Position numbers and translations under genes: made by a program | Part shown: positions 19,237 to 27,005 of the stretch, piece after piece | How the letters are laid out: the number at the start of each line of letters is the position of its first letter | How positions within the stretch are numbered: position 1 is the stretch's first letter | Origin: Trebonia sp963811335 | GTDB lineage: Bacteria > Actinomycetota > Actinomycetes > Streptosporangiales > Streptosporangiaceae | DNA: 64,000 bases | Assembly (NCBI GenBank): GCA_963811335.1 | Contig: CAWERB010000034.1 | Span: 124,001 to 188,000, forward strand | Direction of reading: 5' to 3' | Notes under the pieces: generated by a model | The model's database searches: none | What the model was told of the DNA's origin: nothing | The model's input: the letters and a program-made list of their open reading frames with translations, nothing else

Positions 19237-21600
19237 ATGACACACTTAAAACCTATGCCTATCGCCGCCTCACCGACAGCCGAAACCCGACAGGACGCCT
19301 CCGCGCTCGCGGTCCTGCGGGCGGTGCAGCGCGCCGGCGAACTTGTGCACCTAGAACGCATACCCGGGCAACCGGGCGAATCCACCTCCTGGCCGGAATC
19401 GGTTCGCGCGGAAGTCGCGGCGGCACTGACGGCCAACGGCGTCAGCGCCCCGTGGACGCACCAGGCCAGGGCCGCGGCGCTCGCCCGGGCGGGCAGCCAC
19501 GTGATCCTCGCCACACGGGCCGCCTCGGGCAAGTCGGCGGGCTACCTGGCCGCCGCGCTGTCCGAGGTGCTCGACGGGGGCACCGTGCTCTACATCGCGC
19601 CCACCAAGGCGCTCGCCGCCGACCAGCTCAAGGCGGTCTGCGACCTCGCGGTCCCCGGCGTCCGCGCCACCTGCTACGACGGTGACTCGACAGCCGCCGA
19701 GCGCGCGTGGGCGCAGTCGCACGCCAATTACCTGCTGACCAACCCGGACATGCTGCACAGCGGGCTGCTGCCGAACCACGCCCGCTGGCGCGGGTTCTTC
19801 CGCCGCCTGCGGATCGTGATCATCGACGAGTGCCACGGCTACCGCGGCGTGTTCGGCTCGCACGTCGCGCAGGTGCTGCGCAGGCTGCGCCGCGTCGCCC
19901 TGCACCACGCCGCGCCCGGCGCCGCTCGACCGCCCGTCTTCATCCTGGCGTCGGCGACGATCGCCGGGCCGGAGGACTGCGCGAGGCGGCTCACCGGGCT
20001 GGACGCGGTCGCGGTGACCGAGGACGGCTCGCCCCGCGCGCCGGTGACCTTCGCGCTGTGGGAGCCGCCGCTGCTGCACGGCTACGCCGAGGCGCGGACC
20101 CGCAGGGCGGCCACGTCAGAGGCGGCAGACCTGCTCGCCGCGCTGGTCAAGGCCGAGGTCCCGGCGCTCGCCTTCATCAGGTCGCGGCGCGGCGCGGAGA
20201 CCGTCGCGCTAGCCGCCCGCGACGCTCTCGGCGAGGAACTCTCCGGCAACGTCGCCGCGTACCGTTCCGGCTACCTCCCCGACGACCGCCGCGGCCTTGA
20301 GACGGGGCTGCGCGACGGGCGGATCACCGGCATGGCCGCCACCACCGCACTTGAGCTCGGCATCAACATCACCGGGCTTGACGCGGTGCTCATCGCCGGC
20401 TGGCCGGGAACCTGGGCCTCGCTGTGGCAGCAGGCGGGCCGGGCCGGCCGCGCGGGACGCCATGCCACGGCGGTATTCATCGCCCGCGACGACCCGCTGG
20501 ACAGCTACCTGGTGCACCACCCGCAGACGCTGCTGCACCACCCGGTCGAGCCCGCGGTGCTCGACCCCGCGAACCCCTACGTCCTCGGCCCGCACCTGGC
20601 CGCGGCCGCGGCGGAGCTGCCGCTTACCGAGCCCGACCTCGACCTGTTCGGTGCCGCGTCCGCGAAAGCGGTGGCCGGCCTGGTCTCGGCAGGCGAGCTG
20701 CGCAGGCGCCCGTCCGGCTGGTACTCCGCCAGGCACCGCCGCCCGGCCAGGGAGATCTCCATCCGCGGCGACCTCGGCAGGCCGGTACGCGTGGTGGAGG
20801 AGGCCACCGGGCGGCTGATCGGCACCATGGACGAGCCGTCCGCGCACCGCTACGTGCACGACGGCGCCGTTTACCTGCATCAGGGCGAGTCGTACCTGGT
20901 CAGCACCCTTGACCTGGCCGACCGGGTGGCCCTCGTCACGGCAGGTGACCCCGGCTACGCCACCCAGGCTCGCGACGTCACCGACATCGACCTCATCGCC
21001 GAGCGCCGTCGCGTGCCCTGGGGGGACGCCGACCTGATGCTCACCGACGTCCGGGTGACCCGGCAGGTGACCGGGTACACACGCATTCGTTCCGGCAAGA
21101 AGGGGAGGAAATCGAGGGAGCAGGCGGTACCGCTCGAGCTGCCGCGGCGCACGCTGTCCACGGTGGCCGTCGCCTGGACCATTCCGAACGAGTGCGTGGT
21201 TCCAGTGGCCGGCGACGACCTCGGCGGGGCGGCCCACGCGGCCGAGCACGCGGCCATCGGCCTGCTCCCGCTGTTCGCCACCTGCGACCGGTGGGACGTG
21301 GGCGGCCTGTCTACCGAACTGCACCCGGCGACTGGCCAGCTCACCGTGTTCGTTTACGACGGCCACGCGGGCGGCGCGGGCTTCGCGGAGCGCGGCTTCA
21401 CGGTGGCCGCCGACTGGCTGACCGCCACCAGGGACGCGATCGCCTCCTGCCCCTGCGAGACCGGCTGCCCCTCCTGTGTCCAGTCCCCCAAGTGCGGCAA
21501 CGGCAACTCCCCCCTCTCCAAGCCCGGTGCGGTCGCCCTACTCGGCGTCCTGCTCGCCGGCGCCCGGAAATTAGATGATCCCCCTCGCCGGGGGGGATAG
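19237..21600 (+). CDS. DEAD/DEAH-box helicase with DUF1998 zinc domain (MrfA/YprA-like)
   Basis: The 787 aa superfamily 2 helicase has a Q-like WTHQ, a P-loop variant TRAASGKSAG, PTKALAADQL (Ia), DECHGYRG (II), ASATIAG (III), and QQAGRAGRAGR (VI). The C-terminal DUF1998/MZB domain ends in a cysteine cluster CPCETGCPSCVQSPKCGNGN that binds metal. Related MrfA of Bacillus acts in repair of mitomycin lesions, so a DNA-repair role is likely but inferred. It neighbours bldG as in Streptomyces. Start is uncertain between ATG 19237 and ATG 19255; neither has a strong ribosome site. Confidence 0.92.
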   Translation: MTHLKPMPIAASPTAETRQDASALAVLRAVQRAGELVHLERIPGQPGESTSWPESVRAEVAAALTANGVSAPWTHQARAAALARAGSHVILATRAASGKSAGYLAAALSEVLDGGTVLYIAPTKALAADQLKAVCDLAVPGVRATCYDGDSTAAERAWAQSHANYLLTNPDMLHSGLLPNHARWRGFFRRLRIVIIDECHGYRGVFGSHVAQVLRRLRRVALHHAAPGAARPPVFILASATIAGPEDCARRLTGLDAVAVTEDGSPRAPVTFALWEPPLLHGYAEARTRRAATSEAADLLAALVKAEVPALAFIRSRRGAETVALAARDALGEELSGNVAAYRSGYLPDDRRGLETGLRDGRITGMAATTALELGINITGLDAVLIAGWPGTWASLWQQAGRAGRAGRHATAVFIARDDPLDSYLVHHPQTLLHHPVEPAVLDPANPYVLGPHLAAAAAELPLTEPDLDLFGAASAKAVAGLVSAGELRRRPSGWYSARHRRPAREISIRGDLGRPVRVVEEATGRLIGTMDEPSAHRYVHDGAVYLHQGESYLVSTLDLADRVALVTAGDPGYATQARDVTDIDLIAERRRVPWGDADLMLTDVRVTRQVTGYTRIRSGKKGRKSREQAVPLELPRRTLSTVAVAWTIPNECVVPVAGDDLGGAAHAAEHAAIGLLPLFATCDRWDVGGLSTELHPATGQLTVFVYDGHAGGAGFAERGFTVAADWLTATRDAIASCPCETGCPSCVQSPKCGNGNSPLSKPGAVALLGVLLAGARKLDDPPRRGG

Positions 21601-21611
21601 CGAGGGGGATC
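21577..21611 (+). terminator. Perfect 12 bp hairpin spanning the helicase stop codon
   Basis: GATCCCCCTCGC at 21577-21588 pairs perfectly with GCGAGGGGGATC at 21600-21611 around an 11 base loop. The helicase stop codon (21598-21600) lies at the loop edge. Confidence 0.7.
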
Positions 21612-21618
21612 ACCATTT

Positions 21619-21651
21619 CGGTGCCGGCCCTGGGGGGGTTGGCCGGCACCG
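21619..21651 (+). terminator. Perfect 11 bp hairpin downstream of the helicase
   Basis: CGGTGCCGGCC at 21619-21629 pairs with GGCCGGCACCG at 21641-21651. Its loop and inner arms share 20 identical bases with the SRP RNA gene (2367-2386). It probably acts with the preceding hairpin to end transcription. Confidence 0.65.
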
Positions 21652-22310
21652 ATCCACGGTAAAGCCTGTCGGCGGTCGCGGCGTGACAGAAGCCACGCAA
21701 GGTAGCCAGCGACTCGCGTAAGGGAATTACAACATATATGTGTTCGTCGTGAACAGATGTTCCGCCGGATAGTTTGGCACGACCGGATATTTCTCCGGGC
21801 CCTCAGCGCGGCCGCCGGGCCGAGGGCGGCGAGCCGGGAGGCCGGTCCGACGTCCGGCCGGCGAGGGCGGCCCGGCCCGCGCGGGGGCTCTCTCAGCGGT
21901 AAATGGAATGTGAACGGCCGTACCGATCAAGATCACGAATTGATCACGTATGAGGGCTTGGATGTGCGGGGCTTTCGTCGTAGAAAGGTCTCACGGACCG
22001 CTAGAACGTCCGGAGCACGACAGCCGGGTACCCACGCGCGAGCAGCCGCGGGAGGCGTGTCGGGCCAGGCCCTCAAGGACTGGCCGACAATTGACATTGC
22101 ACGCATGGTAGCCAGACTGTCCTGCATTAGGCGGCGGCGCCCCAGGCCTGGGGCGCCGTTCGCGCGTCGGCCTCCGGTTCGCCGGGCGACGACGGAAAGG
22201 GCCGTAGTACCCGACGCGGGTGGGGATGTCCCCGCTCTGGCGAATCACGGGCGATAGCCTTAGGGTCACCCGCGGCAGCGCGCGCTGCCGCGGCGAGGAT
22301 TCGGGGAGGG
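21652..22310. other. Intergenic region with SOS-box-like site and 24 bp palindrome
   Basis: No reading frame here has coding character. Three visible elements stand out: a GAAC-N4-GTTC site (TGAACAGATGTTCC, 21750-21763) matching 13 of 14 positions of the Bacillus/actinobacterial LexA box; a direct repeat GATCACG-N4-GATCACG near 21928-21945; and a perfect 24 bp palindrome at 22270-22293 just before the next gene. A small RNA could lie in this gap, but I could not recognise one. Confidence 0.35.
22270..22293. repeat. Perfect 24 bp palindrome upstream of the holin-like gene
   Basis: CCGCGGCAGCGC is followed directly by its reverse complement. It ends nine bases before the GGGGAGGG ribosome site of the gene at 22315, so it could be an operator or a hairpin in the leader. 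Confidence 0.6.
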
Positions 22311-22314
22311 ATGC

Positions 22315-22815
22315 ATGGTTCGCAGCGGGAGACCGGATGGCGCCGACGGGCAGCAGTCGCTTGGGGAACTGGTCGCGCTGGCGGCGAAGGACATGTCATC
22401 GCTCATCCGGTACGAGATCAGCCTGGCCAAGAAGGAGTTCACGCTTGACGCGAAGCGCATCGGCTTCGCCGTCGGCATCGGCGTCGTTGCCCTGTTCGTC
22501 CTCTGCCTGATCGTGGTGCTGCTCTGCTTCGCCTACGCGTACGGCCTGGTGGCCGCGTTCGGCATCCCGATCTGGCTGTCCTTCATCTGTGTCGCGGGCA
22601 CCTGTGTGGTGCTCATCGCCCTGGCCGCCGCGTTCGCGTACTGGCTCATCCGCCGGGTGACCGGCATGAAGATGACGCGGAAGTCCGTGATGGACGACAT
22701 CGGCATGCTGCGCCGGTCCGACGCCAGCCCGAACGGCTCCGGGGCGGCCGTCAAGAACCCGGAAGTCGCCGCGGGTACGGGCGCCAAGGCCCAGATTCCG
22801 CCCGCCCGACCATGA
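22315..22815 (+). CDS. Actinobacterial phage-holin-family (DUF1469) membrane protein
   Basis: The 166 aa protein has an amphipathic N-terminus (LGELVALAAKDMSSLIRYEISLAKKEFTLDAKR) and two membrane helices (VGIGVVALFVLCLIVVLLCF and IWLSFICVAGTCVVLIALAA), then a charged cytosolic tail. This is the widely conserved actinobacterial holin-superfamily protein that precedes the EphE-like hydrolase in Mycobacterium (Rv3669 position). Its function is not established. ATG 22315 follows GGGGAGGG; an alternative ATG at 22311 is out of frame. Confidence 0.85.
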   Translation: MVRSGRPDGADGQQSLGELVALAAKDMSSLIRYEISLAKKEFTLDAKRIGFAVGIGVVALFVLCLIVVLLCFAYAYGLVAAFGIPIWLSFICVAGTCVVLIALAAAFAYWLIRRVTGMKMTRKSVMDDIGMLRRSDASPNGSGAAVKNPEVAAGTGAKAQIPPARP

Positions 22816-22845
22816 CCGCCCCCTTCATGACCGCCCCCATCATGA
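22811..22845 (+). repeat. Short tandem repeat CATGACCGCCCCC
   Basis: Two 15 bp units plus a partial third (CATGACCGCCCCCTT, CATGACCGCCCCCAT, CATGACGGC) span the stop of the holin-like gene and the short gap before the hydrolase. Confidence 0.6.
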
Positions 22846-22861
22846 CGGCAGGGCGTCAGGC

Positions 22862-23809
22862 ATGCCGGTAGAGCCGGTCATCCAGGTCAGCGGTCCCTGG
22901 ACCCATCGGTCGGTGACGGCCAACGGGTGCCGTTTCCACGTGGCGTCCATGGGCGACGGGCCGCTCGTGCTGCTGCTGCACGGGTTCCCCGAGTTCTGGT
23001 GGACGTGGCGGCACCAGCTCGTCACGCTCGCCGAAGCCGGCTACCGGGCGGTCGCGGTCGACCTGCGCGGCTACGGCGACAGCGACAAGCCGCCCAGGGG
23101 CTATGACCTGATCACCGCGGCCGCCGACGCCGCCGGGCTGATCCGGGCGCTCGGCGAGGCCAACGCCGCCGTCGTCGGCCACGACTGGGGCGGGCTCACC
23201 GCGTGGACGCTTGCCGCCTACTTCCCCAAGGCGGTGCGCCGGCTCGCCATCGTGTCGATGGCGCACCCGCTGCGGATGCGCGCGCGGGTGCTGTCCAGCC
23301 CGCTGTCGGTCTCGCGGGCGCTGTCCGAGCCGGACGGCCCGGCCCGGCGCGGCGGGTACCCGCTCGCCTTCCAGGTGCCGATGCTCCCGGAACGCCTGCT
23401 GGTCCGCGACGACGGCGCGCTCGTCGGCTCGATCCTGTCCGCCTGGTCGGCACCCGGATGGCCTGACCAGGAAACCGTCCGGATCTACCAGGACGCCATG
23501 CGCATCCCGCCGGTGGCGCACACCTCGCTTGAGTACCTCCGGTGGTTCGTCCGCTCGACCTTCCGGCCCGACGGCCTGCGGTATGCCCGCCAGCTGCGGT
23601 CGCCGGTCGCGGCGCCGGTGCTGCACCTGCACGGCGGGGCCGACTTCTGCATCCCGGCTTCGGCCGCCCGCGGCGCGGGCCGGTACGTGGAGGGGCCTTA
23701 CCGCTGGAAGATCATCGAGGGGGCCGGCCACTTCCCGCACGAGGAACGGCCCGAGTCCTTCGACGCCGAGCTGCTCGGCTGGCTCGCCGACCCGGAGCCG
23801 GACCGGTGA
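22862..23809 (+). CDS. Alpha/beta hydrolase, epoxide hydrolase EphE-like
   Basis: The 315 aa alpha/beta hydrolase has an epoxide-hydrolase signature: oxyanion motif HGFPEFWWTWRHQ, nucleophile elbow GHDWGG with the catalytic Asp, an acidic residue in HGGADFCIP, and catalytic His in GAGHFPHEE. Gene order (holin-like protein, this gene, DUF309, MarP protease) parallels M. tuberculosis Rv3669-Rv3671c, where the equivalent is ephE. The substrate is unknown. Its stop overlaps the GTG of the next gene. Confidence 0.88.
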   Translation: MPVEPVIQVSGPWTHRSVTANGCRFHVASMGDGPLVLLLHGFPEFWWTWRHQLVTLAEAGYRAVAVDLRGYGDSDKPPRGYDLITAAADAAGLIRALGEANAAVVGHDWGGLTAWTLAAYFPKAVRRLAIVSMAHPLRMRARVLSSPLSVSRALSEPDGPARRGGYPLAFQVPMLPERLLVRDDGALVGSILSAWSAPGWPDQETVRIYQDAMRIPPVAHTSLEYLRWFVRSTFRPDGLRYARQLRSPVAAPVLHLHGGADFCIPASAARGAGRYVEGPYRWKIIEGAGHFPHEERPESFDAELLGWLADPEPDR

Positions 23810-24303
23810 CCGTACCTGCCCCCAGGGACAGGGACGCCGGGGGGCGGGCGCGGAACGCGCGCCCGCGGGACGGGCTCGGCAGGCCGCTCCCCCGGTCCGC
23901 GGCGCAGGACGTGCCGCGCGTCCCCGACGACCTGGTGGTCTCCCCCGCCGAGGCGGCCGACCTCGGCGGCCCGCTGCTCGCCGAGGGCCGGCCATTCCAC
24001 GCGCACGAGGTCTTCGAGGCGGCATGGAAGTCCCTGCCGGGCCCGGAACGCGAGCTGTGGCGCGGCCTCGCCCAGGTCGCGGTGGGACTCACCCACGCTC
24101 GGCGTGGCAACGCGAGCGGCGCGGTGGCGCTGCTGCGCCGGGGCGCCGGCCACGTCGCCGCGTTCGCCGGCCCGCCAGGCGAGGTCGACGCGGGCTTTGT
24201 CGCGGCGCGGGCGGCGGACCTCGCGCTGCGGATCGAGCGGGACGGCCTTGGCTGCGTCGCGGAGGCCGACCTGCGGCTGCCGCTGCGGCCCGGCCCAGGG
24301 TAA
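23806..24303 (+). CDS. DUF309 domain protein
   Basis: The 165 aa protein has the DUF309 core FHAHEVFEAAWKSLPGPERELWRGLAQVAVGLTHARRGN at about residues 65-103 in short segments (FHAHEVFE, WRGLAQVAVG, RRGNASGAVALLRRGA). DUF309 proteins are small helical proteins of unknown function. The GTG at 23806 overlaps the hydrolase stop (GTGA), so the two are co-translated. About 45 N-terminal residues are basic and poorly conserved. It converges with the MarP gene, 7 bp between stops. Confidence 0.8.
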   Translation: MTVPAPRDRDAGGRARNARPRDGLGRPLPRSAAQDVPRVPDDLVVSPAEAADLGGPLLAEGRPFHAHEVFEAAWKSLPGPERELWRGLAQVAVGLTHARRGNASGAVALLRRGAGHVAAFAGPPGEVDAGFVAARAADLALRIERDGLGCVAEADLRLPLRPGPG

Positions 24304-24310
24304 CCCGGGT

Positions 24311-25543
24311 TCAGTCGCAGCCATCGGTGCTGATCGGGCTCGTCCGCCCGGCGCCGACGCGCGCGTCGGCGGCGACCTCGGTCGCGGTCAGCGCGAAACC
24401 GGTATTCGCCGTGTCGACCGCGGCCGCGAACACCACCCCGTACACGGCGCCCGACGTGCTGAGCAGCGGGCCACCCGAGTTACCCGGCTTGACGTCCGCC
24501 CGGATCTCGTAGATCTGCCGGTTGACCGTGCCCGTCTGGTAGATGTCCGGGCCGACCGCGGTCTGGGTACCGCCGATGCGCGCGGCCGCCGCGGTGAGGC
24601 CCTGATCGAGCGGGTAGCCGGCCACGATCGCGCTGTCGCCGGCCTGCGCCTGGTAGTCGAACTTAAGCGGTGCCAGGTTGAGGCCAGGCACGTAGAGCAC
24701 CGCGATGTCCACCTGGGGGTCGTAGAAGACGACCTTCGCGTTGTACTTCGCCCCGTTCATCGTCGTCACGATCTGGTCCGCGTCCACGCCGGCCACCACG
24801 TGCGCGTTGGTCAGCACGTGGTGCGGCGCGTAGACGAAGCCGGTCCCCTCGATGCTGCGGTCGCATTTCGTCGCCGTGCCCTGCACCTTGAGCACCCGGC
24901 TGCGGGCCGCCAGGTAACCGGGGCTGTTCACCACCGCGGGGTCCGGCGAGGCCACCGCGAACAGGTGGGCGGCGCCGATGCCGCTGAACACCTGCGGGAA
25001 CGGGCCGCTGGCGAGCAGCCGCCGGAACTCGGAGAACATGGTCTTCGCCTGGGTAGGCATGACCCGGTCCATCGTCCCGAGCACCGCCGAGTCATTGACC
25101 TGCTTGACAACCACGGGGAACGACGACGCGGTGAGTACCGAGCCGATCGCCCAGGCGATCAGCAGCATCGACAGGATGCTGACCGCCGACCCGCCGATGG
25201 AATCGATAGCGGTTGACGACGGGCTCGTCATGGTCTGCCGCACGTAGGCGCCGACCGAGGACGCGACGAACTGGCCCGCGATCGCGAAGCTGACCAGCAG
25301 CACGACCGCCACCACGTCCTGCTGCGTCGGACCGCCGACGATGGCACGGGAGATGGCCGGGCCGAACTCGGCGCCGAGCACCGCACCGCCGACGAAGCCG
25401 ACGAAGCTCAGCGAGCCGATAATGAAGCCCTGCCGGTATCCGGATACCGCGAACAGGGCGGCCAAGCAGAGCAGGACGAGATCAAGCACATCACCGCGCA
25501 CGATGTCCACGGTATCCGCTACTGCCCAATAACAGGGAGCCAT
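24311..25543 (-). CDS. marP: MarP-like membrane serine protease (CvpA-type membrane domain plus trypsin-like domain)
   Basis: The 410 aa periplasmic-facing protease has four N-terminal membrane helices of CvpA type (LDLVLLCLAALFAVSGYRQG through ILSMLLIAWAIGSVL). The chymotrypsin-fold domain has triad His (VLTNAHVVAG), Asp (DPQVDIAVL) and Ser (KPGNSGGPLL). Cysteines in TKCDRS before the protease core and near the C-terminus (TDGCD) match the pair that forms the disulfide in M. tuberculosis MarP, which is needed for acid resistance. It lies upstream-to-downstream with NUDIX and nth on the same strand, as in Mycobacterium. GAGG precedes the ATG. Confidence 0.92.
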   Translation of the reverse strand: MAPCYWAVADTVDIVRGDVLDLVLLCLAALFAVSGYRQGFIIGSLSFVGFVGGAVLGAEFGPAISRAIVGGPTQQDVVAVVLLVSFAIAGQFVASSVGAYVRQTMTSPSSTAIDSIGGSAVSILSMLLIAWAIGSVLTASSFPVVVKQVNDSAVLGTMDRVMPTQAKTMFSEFRRLLASGPFPQVFSGIGAAHLFAVASPDPAVVNSPGYLAARSRVLKVQGTATKCDRSIEGTGFVYAPHHVLTNAHVVAGVDADQIVTTMNGAKYNAKVVFYDPQVDIAVLYVPGLNLAPLKFDYQAQAGDSAIVAGYPLDQGLTAAAARIGGTQTAVGPDIYQTGTVNRQIYEIRADVKPGNSGGPLLSTSGAVYGVVFAAAVDTANTGFALTATEVAADARVGAGRTSPISTDGCD

Positions 25544-25604
25544 CGGCGACCTCGGTCGCGGTGGCCGCGTGGTGCCAGGTACGGCCGCGGGCCGCGGGGT
25601 ACCG

Positions 25605-26273
25605 CTACGCGGCCCCCCGCGGCAGCTCGCGGACCGTGCCGGCGTCCCAGGGGCGCTCCCACCCGCCGAGCGCGAGCAGCCGGTCGGTGATCAGCGCGGT
25701 GAACCCCCAGATCAGCATCGACTCGATGCGGAACGCCGGGCCGCTCCTGCCGTTCGGGAACTTGAGCATGAGCCGGTTCACCGGGTCGGCGAGAGCGGCG
25801 ACGCTTATCCGCTCCACCGCCGCCACCTCGGCGATGTCCACCGGCCGCACCGCGCTCGGCACCCGCCACCAGGCGAGCACCGGGACAACGCGGAACTGGC
25901 TGGCGGCGAGAAACAACTCGGGCAGCGTGCCGAGCGCGTCCACCCCGGCGGGATCGAGCCCCGTCTCCTCCGCCGCCTCGCGCAGCGCCGCGGCGACCGG
26001 GCCGTCGTCGCCGTCCTCGATCTTGCCGCCGGGGAAGGCGGGCTGGCCCGCATGGCGCCGCAAGCCCTCGTTCTTCTGGATGAAAAGCAGGTCGGGGCCG
26101 TCGGGACCCTCGCCGAACAGCACGAGCACGGCCGAGCGCCGTCCGCCGTAGGCCGGCGGCCTGACCACCCGCGGCACGTCCATCACCGCGGCCGCCGCGG
26201 CCAGCCGCCGCAGCCAGGCCGGGGCGTCATCGCCGGCGCCGGCCGACGGCGAGCGCGAGCTTGCGCCCGTCAC
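25605..26273 (-). CDS. NUDIX hydrolase, CoA pyrophosphatase-like
   Basis: The 222 aa protein has a NUDIX box FPGGKIEDGD followed by AALREAAEETGL, in the spacing of the CoA pyrophosphatase (NudL/Nudt7) group, preceded by the upstream element LLFIQKNEGLRRHAGQ typical of that group. It would hydrolyse CoA or related nucleoside diphosphate derivatives. The GTG start at 26273 overlaps the nth stop (GTGA), indicating coupling with nth; the MarP gene follows 61 bp downstream on the same strand. Confidence 0.88.
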   Translation of the reverse strand: MTGASSRSPSAGAGDDAPAWLRRLAAAAAVMDVPRVVRPPAYGGRRSAVLVLFGEGPDGPDLLFIQKNEGLRRHAGQPAFPGGKIEDGDDGPVAAALREAAEETGLDPAGVDALGTLPELFLAASQFRVVPVLAWWRVPSAVRPVDIAEVAAVERISVAALADPVNRLMLKFPNGRSGPAFRIESMLIWGFTALITDRLLALGGWERPWDAGTVRELPRGAA

Positions 26274-26980
26274 GAGAACGGTCCCTCCTTGACCAGCTTG
26301 GCCGCGGTCGCGGCGTCGGTCGGGCCGAGGCCGAACGACGGGCACCAGTCCGCCACCGGGCACGCGCCGCAGGCCGGCTTGCGCGCGTGGCAGATCCGGC
26401 GGCCGTGCCAGATCAGCCGGTGCGACAGCAGCACCCAGTCCCGCTTCGGTATCAGCTCGCCGACCTCCGCCTCGACCTTCACCGGGTCGTCGCTGACCGT
26501 CCAGCCGAACCGCCGCGACAGCCGCCCGAAGTGCGTGTCCACCGTGATGCCAGGGATGCCGTAGGCGTTGCCGAGTACCACGTTGGCGGTCTTGCGGCCG
26601 ACGCCGGGCAGCGTGACCATCTCCTCAAGGGTGCGCGGCACCTCGCCGCCGAACCGCTCAACGAGCGCGGCGGACAGCCCCATCACCGACTTCGTCTTCG
26701 CGTTGAAGAACCCGGTCGGCCGGAGGACCTCGGCGACGTCCTCCGGGTTGGCCGCCGCCAGGTCCTCGGGCGTCGGGTACTTGGCGAACAGCAGGGGCGT
26801 GGTCAGGTTGACCCGCTTGTCCGTCGTCTGCGCGGACAGCACCGTGGCGACGAGAAGCTGGAACGAGTTCTCGAAGTCCAGCTCGCAGTGCGCGTCCGGG
26901 TACGTCTCCGCGAGCACCCGGTTGATCTTCCGTGCCCGCCGCACCAGGGCGGTGCGCGTCTCGGGGGTCTTGACCGCCAT
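26270..26980 (-). CDS. nth: Endonuclease III (DNA glycosylase/AP lyase)
   Basis: The 236 aa base-excision repair enzyme removes oxidised pyrimidines. The helix-hairpin-helix motif LPGVGRKTANVVLG holds the catalytic Lys; the catalytic Asp is in TVDTHFGRL. The [4Fe-4S] cluster ligands have spacing C-x6-C-x2-C-x5-C in CHARKPACGACPVADWC. ATG 26980 begins a protein of the usual length, although the frame is open further upstream through the antisense of the alcohol dehydrogenase. First gene of an nth-NUDIX-marP run. Confidence 0.96.
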   Translation of the reverse strand: MAVKTPETRTALVRRARKINRVLAETYPDAHCELDFENSFQLLVATVLSAQTTDKRVNLTTPLLFAKYPTPEDLAAANPEDVAEVLRPTGFFNAKTKSVMGLSAALVERFGGEVPRTLEEMVTLPGVGRKTANVVLGNAYGIPGITVDTHFGRLSRRFGWTVSDDPVKVEAEVGELIPKRDWVLLSHRLIWHGRRICHARKPACGACPVADWCPSFGLGPTDAATAAKLVKEGPFS

Positions 26981-27005
26981 GTGCCTAAGGGTATGCCCTA
27001 GGAGC

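Noticed and set aside
21741..21755. TGTTC-N5-GAACA inverted repeat
   Set aside because: It overlaps the better matching GAAC-N4-GTTC site; the reversed half-site order does not fit LexA.
21757..22257. 166 codon frame in the gap after the helicase
   Set aside because: Its ATG lies within the SOS-like site with no ribosome site, and it has low coding bias and no recognisable domain.
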